A stretch of 64,000 nucleotides of DNA from Halothiobacillus sp. (GTDB taxonomy: Bacteria > Pseudomonadota > Gammaproteobacteria > Halothiobacillales > Halothiobacillaceae): assembly GCA_020061705.1 (NCBI GenBank), contig JAGUXT010000038.1, positions 62,001-126,000 on the forward strand, in the 5' to 3' direction. This document shows, piece after piece, positions 58,960 through 64,000 of this stretch. Position numbers and translations under genes: made by a program. The notes beneath the pieces are model-generated. The model made no database searches. It was not told the DNA's origin and worked only from the letters and a program-made list of their open reading frames with translations. Position 1 is the stretch's first letter. Every line of letters starts with the position of its first letter.

Positions 58960-59613
58960 TCAAGGTAATACAAACCCCGTCAGCCATTGCGTCATGCCGC
59001 TCAAAATCGGCCCCAGCACCGTCCACAGCACACCGCTAAACATTAACGCCAGCAAAATCACGAAGCCAAACGGTTCGACGCGTGAAACCTGCATCCCCAT
59101 TTTTGGGGGCAGCAGACTGACCAGTACCCGCCCACCATCCAGCGGTGGAATTGGCAATAAATTGAATAGCATGAGCAAAAGATTAATAAACACGCCAGCC
59201 TGCCCCATCAATACCAGTGGCAGCGCCCAGTCACCCATGCCCTGCCCGGCCATCCATTGCCCCAGCGCCATCATCAAGGCCCAAAACACGGCCATTGCAA
59301 AATTGGATGCTGGCCCGGCCATGGCCACCCAAGCCATATCAAAACGCGGATTGCGCAGGTTTCGCATATCCACCGGAACTGGCTTTGCCCAGCCAAACAC
59401 AAAGCCGCCCAGAAAAAAGGTCGCAATCGGCAAAACCACCGTACCCACCGGGTCGATATGTTTAAACGGATTGAGTGACAAACGCCCAAGGCTTGCCGCT
59501 GTGTGGTCACCAAAAAAACGTGCCGCATAACCGTGCGCGGCTTCATGCACGGTAATCGCAAACAATACCGGCAAAATCCAGACACTGAACTTCTGAATTA
59601 AATTAAAATCCAT
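58960..59613 (-). CDS. site-2 protease family membrane metallopeptidase (M50)
   Basis: A 217-residue integral membrane zinc peptidase. The HExxH-type motif is TVHEAAHGYAARFFGD, near residues 22-37, and the second metal site is NLLPIPPLDGGRVL (about 150-163). There is no PDZ domain, unlike RseP, so this is the short YwhC/FtsH-independent class. About six membrane segments are seen. It lies between scpA and yciO, an arrangement found elsewhere in proteobacteria. The substrate is unknown. Confidence 0.88.
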   Translation of the reverse strand: MDFNLIQKFSVWILPVLFAITVHEAAHGYAARFFGDHTAASLGRLSLNPFKHIDPVGTVVLPIATFFLGGFVFGWAKPVPVDMRNLRNPRFDMAWVAMAGPASNFAMAVFWALMMALGQWMAGQGMGDWALPLVLMGQAGVFINLLLMLFNLLPIPPLDGGRVLVSLLPPKMGMQVSRVEPFGFVILLALMFSGVLWTVLGPILSGMTQWLTGFVLP

Positions 59614-59631
59614 TGCACTGCCTTTTTATAA

Positions 59632-60264
59632 TTAAACATTCTCAATAACACCCACCGGAACCTCGCCCAAACCACGACGCACGAGCAGCATATCGTCCCC
59701 GGCCATATCAATCACCGTGGTGGGCTGGTCGGCACAAAAGCCCACATCAAGAATCAAATCCAATCGCTTGCCAATCCGAGATTTAATTTCTTCGGGATCA
59801 CACAAAGGCTCGGTATCTCCGGCCAGAATCAGGGTACTGGAAAGCAACGGCTCACCCAAAACCTGCAACAACGCCTGCGTGAGTGGATGTTCAGGCACGC
59901 GCACGCCCACGGTTTTACGCTTGGGGTGCTGCAAACGACGCGGTGCTTCGCTGCTGGCGGGCAGGATAAAGGTATACGCCCCTGGCGTGTACTGACGCAG
60001 GAAACGGTAGGCGATATTGTCTACCCGCGCATACACCGAAATCTCGGACAGGTCGCGCACCATGAGGGTAAAAAAATGCTTGTCATCCAGCCCGCGTATG
60101 GAACGGATGCGCTCCATGGCATCTTTATCGCCCAGCGCACAACCAAGCGCGTAGCCCGAATCGGTGGGCAATGCGATCACACCGCCACGTTGAATGGTTT
60201 CAACTGCTTGGGTGATTAAGCGCGTCTGCGGGTTATCTGGGTGAAGGTTTAGAATGCGTGGCAT
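59632..60264 (-). CDS. yciO: YciO/YrdC-family Sua5-like protein
   Basis: A 210-residue YrdC-domain protein. Motifs are GGVIALPTDSGYALGCAL, RIRSIRGLDDKHFFTLM, and GVRVPEHPLTQALL with SSTLILAGDTEP. TsaC/Sua5 relatives form threonylcarbamoyl-AMP for tRNA t6A; YciO is a related family whose separate role is less clear. The start is ATG 60264, giving a family N-terminus (MPRILNLHPDNPQ); the frame is open to 60363. It lies 18 bases before the site-2 protease gene on the same strand. Confidence 0.85.
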   Translation of the reverse strand: MPRILNLHPDNPQTRLITQAVETIQRGGVIALPTDSGYALGCALGDKDAMERIRSIRGLDDKHFFTLMVRDLSEISVYARVDNIAYRFLRQYTPGAYTFILPASSEAPRRLQHPKRKTVGVRVPEHPLTQALLQVLGEPLLSSTLILAGDTEPLCDPEEIKSRIGKRLDLILDVGFCADQPTTVIDMAGDDMLLVRRGLGEVPVGVIENV

Positions 60265-60392
60265 GGTCACTACTGTCTGGTCGTGGATAGGGCTTATAAA
60301 GGCAGGACATAGTATGAGGGAAAGATGACCGTAGCGCCCACTGCGTTTACCATAGCGCACCATTTAACAACACCGTGTGCTTACTACTTTCC

Positions 60393-60974
60393 ATGAAATT
60401 ATTTTTCGATTTTTTGCCCATCCTGCTGTTTTTTGTTGCCTACAAGACTTCGGGCATTTATGTAGCCACTGCCGTTGCCATCGCCGCCAGCCTGATTCTT
60501 GTTGCTTACACATGGCTACGCACCCGCAAGGTAGAACCCATGCAGCTCGTATCGCTGGGCCTGATTGTCGTCTTTGGTGGTGCCACGCTGTGGTTGCAAA
60601 ATCCGCTGTTCATCATGTGGAAGCCAAGTATTCTCTACGTTTTGTTCGCAGCCACGTTTCTGGGCAGTCAGTTTATTGGTGACAAAACACTCGTTGAACG
60701 CATGATGGGAAGCTTGATGAGCGCGCCCAAGGCCATCTGGCAACGGGTCAATATCGCTTGGGTTAGTTTTTTTATCGTCCTTGCCGGGCTCAATTTATAT
60801 GTCGCCTACAACTTTGATGAAGCCACTTGGGTAAACTTCAAACTATTCGGGCTGATGGGCATTACGCTGGTATTCATGCTTGCTCAGGGCTTGTGGCTTG
60901 CCAAACACGCCACCATGATCGACAACGCAGCCGAGCCCGTTGCGGAGACACCCGCACCCAACAAAGAGCCGTAA
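60393..60974 (+). CDS. yciB: inner membrane-spanning protein YciB (septation protein A)
   Basis: A 193-residue protein with five membrane segments (about 5-20, 25-45, 52-68, 80-95, 125-165). MKLFFDFLPILLFFVAYKTSGIYVATA is the family N-terminus and RVNIAWVSFFIVLAGLNLYVAY the conserved middle. YciB affects envelope and septum integrity. It diverges from yciO; yciI follows 17 bases downstream. Six codons upstream of this ATG are open (60375) but do not match the family. Confidence 0.93.
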   Translation: MKLFFDFLPILLFFVAYKTSGIYVATAVAIAASLILVAYTWLRTRKVEPMQLVSLGLIVVFGGATLWLQNPLFIMWKPSILYVLFAATFLGSQFIGDKTLVERMMGSLMSAPKAIWQRVNIAWVSFFIVLAGLNLYVAYNFDEATWVNFKLFGLMGITLVFMLAQGLWLAKHATMIDNAAEPVAETPAPNKEP

Positions 60975-60991
60975 ACTTAAGGGCAATAACG

Positions 60992-61321
60992 ATGTGGTAT
61001 ATGATTTACGCTGTTGATGCTGTCGAAAGCGGTGAAAAACGCAGCAAGGCTCGCCCTGCGCACTTGGCGCGTTTACAGGCTCTGCGTGATACAGGGCGAT
61101 TGCTCCTTGCCGGGCCTTTGCCTGATGAGACGGAACCTGGCGCAACGCGCATGGTCGGAAGTCTGATCCTTGCGGATTTTACTTCACTCGATGAAGCGCG
61201 TGCGTGGGCAGCGGATGACCCATATGCCCATGCGGGCGTCTATCGAGAAACACACATCCATCCTTGGAAGGGTGTGTTTATGCCGTCCACTGATAGCAAC
61301 CCAACTCAACCAACCCTTTAA
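60992..61321 (+). CDS. yciI: YciI-like protein
   Basis: A 109-residue ferredoxin-fold YciI protein: MWYMIYAVDAVESGEKRSKARPAHLARLQAL (in parts), GRLLLAGPLPDE, GSLILADFTSLDEARAWAADDPYAHAGVY. The conserved His/Asp pair (H26 in PAHL and D in ADDPY) is present. Its reaction is unclear. It is followed 41 bases later by the parvulin lipoprotein gene; yciB-yciI pairs are common. Confidence 0.9.
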   Translation: MWYMIYAVDAVESGEKRSKARPAHLARLQALRDTGRLLLAGPLPDETEPGATRMVGSLILADFTSLDEARAWAADDPYAHAGVYRETHIHPWKGVFMPSTDSNPTQPTL

Positions 61322-61362
61322 CTTCAAGCTCCGACCTCACTTCAACCTAAGGATGTAACTGC

Positions 61363-62262
61363 ATGAACCTGCTGAAAAAACCGTTGATTCTTGCCATGAC
61401 CGCCACCCTGCTGCTTGCAGGCTGTGGCCAAAACTCAACCCCGGAAAAAGCAGCCAGCACCACGGCAGCCCCCGTAGAGCAAAAGGATGTTCTGGCGATT
61501 GTGAATGGTGACACCATCACAGTTGAGGAATTCAACGCCATCAAGCTGCAACTGCCACCACAAGCTCAAGCCAGCGACGACCAGGTTTTGCAACAACTCA
61601 TCGAACTCAAGGCCTTGGCGCAAAAAGCCGAAGCCGATGGCCTGGCCAAGGAAGCCGCCATTCAAGCTGAAATCGAACGCGCCAAGGAAAGCATCCTGGC
61701 CAACCATCTGGTCAAGCGTATGATGAAAGACATGAAGTTCACCGACGAGCAACTCAAGAAAGAGTACGACGAGCTGGTCACCAAGCTGCCGAAAAAGCAC
61801 GAAATGAAAGCCGCGCACATCCTGATTGAAAACGAAGACCAGGCCAAAGAAATCCAGAAAAAGGTTAACGACGGCGGCAATTTTGCCGAACTCGCCAAAG
61901 CTTACTCCATCGATCCAGGCTCCAAGGATCAGGGCGGTGACTTGGGTTGGTTTGAAGCCGGCATGATGGTTCCTGAGTTCTCTGCTGCGGCCAGCGCGCT
62001 CAAGCCGGGCGAAACTACCAAGGAACTCGTCAAGTCACAGTTCGGCTGGCACATCATCAAGCTGGAAGAAACTCGTGATGTACCACCACCGGCATTTGAA
62101 TCAGTCAAACCCCAAGTCGAAAACATGATGCAGCAAAAAGCGGTAGAAAAGCTGGTGAACGACACCCGTGCTGCCGCCAAGGTTGAAATCAAGAAAGCCG
62201 CAGAGCCTGCCGCCAAGCCTGCTGAAACTGCCCCAGCTGCTGCTCCTGCAGCAGCCAAGTAA
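61363..62262 (+). CDS. parvulin-type peptidyl-prolyl isomerase lipoprotein
   Basis: A 299-residue exported folding factor. Its signal ends with the lipobox LLLAGC (Cys21), so the mature protein is lipid-anchored. An N-terminal SurA-like helical region (about 45-140, VLAIVNGDTITVEEFNAIKLQLP) precedes a parvulin domain (about 145-240, KAAHILIENEDQAKEIQ, GGDLGWFEAGMMVPEFSAAA, FGWHIIKLEE) and an Ala/Pro-rich tail. Probably helps outer membrane or periplasmic proteins fold. The related PrsA/PpiC family is often found downstream of yciB-bolA; here yciI takes that position. Confidence 0.9.
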   Translation: MNLLKKPLILAMTATLLLAGCGQNSTPEKAASTTAAPVEQKDVLAIVNGDTITVEEFNAIKLQLPPQAQASDDQVLQQLIELKALAQKAEADGLAKEAAIQAEIERAKESILANHLVKRMMKDMKFTDEQLKKEYDELVTKLPKKHEMKAAHILIENEDQAKEIQKKVNDGGNFAELAKAYSIDPGSKDQGGDLGWFEAGMMVPEFSAAASALKPGETTKELVKSQFGWHIIKLEETRDVPPPAFESVKPQVENMMQQKAVEKLVNDTRAAAKVEIKKAAEPAAKPAETAPAAAPAAAK

Positions 62263-62374
62263 TTGGTAACTTCTGAAAATTAGATCGGTATGCATAACGT
62301 GCCTACCGGTCGCGTTCGGCAAGGATGCTGACTTATTCGTGTATTTCAAACCAATCCCATTGAAGGTGACGCCC

Positions 62375-62857
62375 ATGCAGCTCCCCATTACCAGTAACGA
62401 TCTTCGCAAAACCCTTCTCGGTGCCGAACTGACCGAACTGGAATGCAATACCCTCGCGCAGGTTTGCACGGTGCGCCATATTGCCAGCGGCGAAGTGTTA
62501 TTCCGCGAAGGCGAGTCGCACCACGAGCTGTACGTCATTCTCGATGGTCGTCTAGCCGTCAACAAGGACAGCGGGCGCGGCTTTGCCGACACCTTGCACA
62601 TCCTCAGTCAGGGCGATCTGGCGGGCGAGTCCGGCTTTCTCGATGGCAAGCCGCATTCCGCCACCCTGCGCGCCGTGGGTGATGCGACCGTACTTGCCCT
62701 GCATCGCGAGAACCTTGAACGTTTGATCAAGGATCATCCATTCATGGTCTACCACGTCATGCGCGCCATCGTGCGCAGCATTCGAGGCATCATGGTGCGC
62801 ATGAACAACCAATGCACCCAAATGAACCAGTACATTCAAAGCGGCAGTCGTTTCTAG
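62375..62857 (+). CDS. stand-alone cyclic nucleotide-binding-domain protein
   Basis: A 160-residue cNMP-binding domain (about 20-135) with nothing else: GEVLFREGESHHELYVILDGRLAV and GDLAGESGFLDGKPHSATLRA. In cAMP receptors the phosphate cassette has an Arg (RSAT); here it is His (HSAT), so cAMP may not bind in the usual way. No helix-turn-helix follows, just a helix with Cys. The ATG at 62375 follows GAAGGTGA; the frame reaches GTG 62339. It precedes gph by seven bases, so the pair may be co-transcribed. Confidence 0.75.
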   Translation: MQLPITSNDLRKTLLGAELTELECNTLAQVCTVRHIASGEVLFREGESHHELYVILDGRLAVNKDSGRGFADTLHILSQGDLAGESGFLDGKPHSATLRAVGDATVLALHRENLERLIKDHPFMVYHVMRAIVRSIRGIMVRMNNQCTQMNQYIQSGSRF

Positions 62858-62864
62858 ACAAGGC

Positions 62865-63509
62865 ATGAAACCCGCTGCCTTCCTCTTCGACCTCGACGGC
62901 ACGCTGGTTGATACCGCGCCGGACATGGCGGGGGCTCTCAACCTCTTGCGTGCAGAATACAACCTGCCTGAGCTGCCGTTTGATCATATCCGCCCCTGGG
63001 TGTCGCATGGTGCGGGCGCATTGGTCAGGCTGGGCTTTGGCAATACGCTTGATCCTGCACACCAAGAAGTCCTGCGCCGCCGTTACATTGAGATTTACGC
63101 TGCAAATCTTTGTGTGGACAGCGTGCTTTTCCCCGGCATGGCGGGGGTGCTTGACGCGCTACGCCAGCAAGGTCGCAGCTGGGGCATCGTAACCAATAAG
63201 CCCTCCTTTTTGACCGAGCCCTTGCTGGCGGGCATGGGCTTGTATTCACCCTGCATTGTCAGCGGCGACACCCTGCCTGTGAACAAGCCCGACCCTGCAC
63301 CTGTGCGCCATGCCTGCGCCTTGCTGGGTTTGTCGGTCAGCGAATGCATCATGGTGGGCGATCACAAACGCGATATTGAAGCCGCACGAGCTGCGGGTAG
63401 TCCGTCAATTGCCGCCGCGTTTGGTTACATTCAAAGCGACGACAATCCGCACGACTGGGGCGCAGATGCGGTGGTACACCACGCCGAGGAATTGCACGCT
63501 TGGATTTGA
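62865..63509 (+). CDS. gph: phosphoglycolate phosphatase-like HAD hydrolase
   Basis: A 214-residue HAD-family phosphatase. Motif I FLFDLDGTLVDTAPD (nucleophile D9), motif II (IVTNKP), motif III Lys (NKPDPAP) and motif IV MVGDHKRDIEAA are all present, with an alpha-helical cap between 20 and 85. Sequence and length resemble Gph, which removes 2-phosphoglycolate from DNA repair or photorespiration-like reactions. A closely related pyrophosphatase (PpaX) or other phosphatase is possible. It overlaps rmuC slightly. Confidence 0.85.
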   Translation: MKPAAFLFDLDGTLVDTAPDMAGALNLLRAEYNLPELPFDHIRPWVSHGAGALVRLGFGNTLDPAHQEVLRRRYIEIYAANLCVDSVLFPGMAGVLDALRQQGRSWGIVTNKPSFLTEPLLAGMGLYSPCIVSGDTLPVNKPDPAPVRHACALLGLSVSECIMVGDHKRDIEAARAAGSPSIAAAFGYIQSDDNPHDWGADAVVHHAEELHAWI

Positions 63510-64000
63510 ACCTCAGCCCCGACCAGCAACTGTTGCTCGTCGCCCTCGCTGCCTTTTTGCTGGGCGAATTACTCACATGGCTGATTTTGCGCGCCAGCAG
63601 TAAAGCACTTGAAGCACGCCTTTCCGAGCGTCTGTTCGCCGCCGAAGCAGAAATCGCCGAACAACTGGCAGAACGTCAGACGTTAAGCCACGACAACCAA
63701 CACCTGCGCGATGCACTCAACCAAGCCAGCAATGAACGCGCCATGCTGCATGAGCGTGCCAGCCGAATTGCGCCCCTGGAGCACGAAACGGCCACCCTGC
63801 GCAGCCAACTCGACGCACTCGAACATGAGCGCCGCACCCAGGGTGAGCGTGCAGCGGCCTTGCTGGCCGAGCTTGAACCGCTACGCCTGCGCATGGAAGG
63901 CACCGAGCGTACCCTGCTGGAAACCACGCACGAGCGCGACCGTAGCCGCGAAAACCTCACCCAGGTGCAAACCCAACTCGCCGCCGAACGTGAGCAAGCG
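63500..64000 (+). CDS. rmuC: DNA recombination protein RmuC-like, N-terminal part (runs off window end)
   Basis: The open frame after gph encodes an N-terminal membrane helix (LLLVALAAFLLGELLTWLIL) followed by a long Glu/Gln/Arg-rich coiled coil (from about residue 35 to the window end, 167 codons), as in RmuC, which limits sequence inversion at repeats. The conserved RmuC nuclease domain is not yet reached, so the name rests on layout and position. The start is probably TTG at 63500 or 63506, overlapping the gph TGA; no ATG fits. Confidence 0.65.
   Translation, partial: MDLNLSPDQQLLLVALAAFLLGELLTWLILRASSKALEARLSERLFAAEAEIAEQLAERQTLSHDNQHLRDALNQASNERAMLHERASRIAPLEHETATLRSQLDALEHERRTQGERAAALLAELEPLRLRMEGTERTLLETTHERDRSRENLTQVQTQLAAEREQA

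Overview
The window comes from a Gram-negative proteobacterium. Lipid A and Kdo genes (kdsB, lpxK, msbA, kdsA), ubiquinone synthesis (ubiG), ihfA, ftsB, glnD and the gene order thrS-infC-rpmI-rplT-pheST-ihfA fit Gamma- or Betaproteobacteria; I favour Gammaproteobacteria. Base composition is moderately GC-rich by eye. The sodium systems (nhaD, nhaA and a sodium:solute symporter side by side) would suit a saline or alkaline habitat. Nothing here fixes the genus.

Layout. 1-5566 (minus): an envelope operon exbB-exbD-msbA-lpxK-ycaR-kdsB, preceded by a DAHP synthase gene. 5567-6448: a gene-free stretch packed with small perfect hairpins. 6449-10910: nhaD, nhaA and the symporter. 11082-16201: tRNA-Ser, then map-glnD, an RluA-like pseudouridine synthase and a secretin-domain protein. 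16357-18709: two membrane proteins and a DUF1566 protein of unknown role. 18773-23528 (minus): dnaE, a DUF455 ferritin-like protein and a ModE-like DNA-binding protein. 23590-27283: a MITE-like element abutting a roxA-like oxygenase gene, a Rossmann protein, and a membrane-anchored response regulator. 27437-36641 (minus): purine salvage and nagZ, a PDC-sensor protein, then ispF-ispD-ftsB-eno-kdsA-pyrG. 36682-40297: a second MITE-like element, pepA, and an AT-richer restriction-modification pair (NotI-family endonuclease plus D12-class adenine methylase). 40411-50243: a GT39 glycosyltransferase, tRNA-Val, the translation cluster thrS to ihfA, a MerR-family gene, and tRNA-Pro, tRNA-Arg, tRNA-His. 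50335-64000: a DUF1214 remnant, ubiG, DUF445, DUF167, a PAS-GGDEF cyclase, a C39-like lipoprotein, pgm, scpAB, a site-2 protease, yciO, yciB, yciI, a parvulin lipoprotein, a cNMP-domain protein, gph and the start of rmuC.

Most of the window is conserved housekeeping sequence. The most interesting signals are non-coding or accessory: the hairpin array at 5744-6302; a hairpin just upstream of thrS with a 7-nt loop laid out like a tRNA-Thr anticodon loop; two MITE-like elements with flanking duplications; the NotI-like endonuclease paired with an adenine methylase; the receiver-coiled-coil-tail-anchor protein; and an infC gene that seems to start at AUU or AUC. I found no CRISPR array, prophage, intact insertion sequence or obvious new multi-gene defence system.
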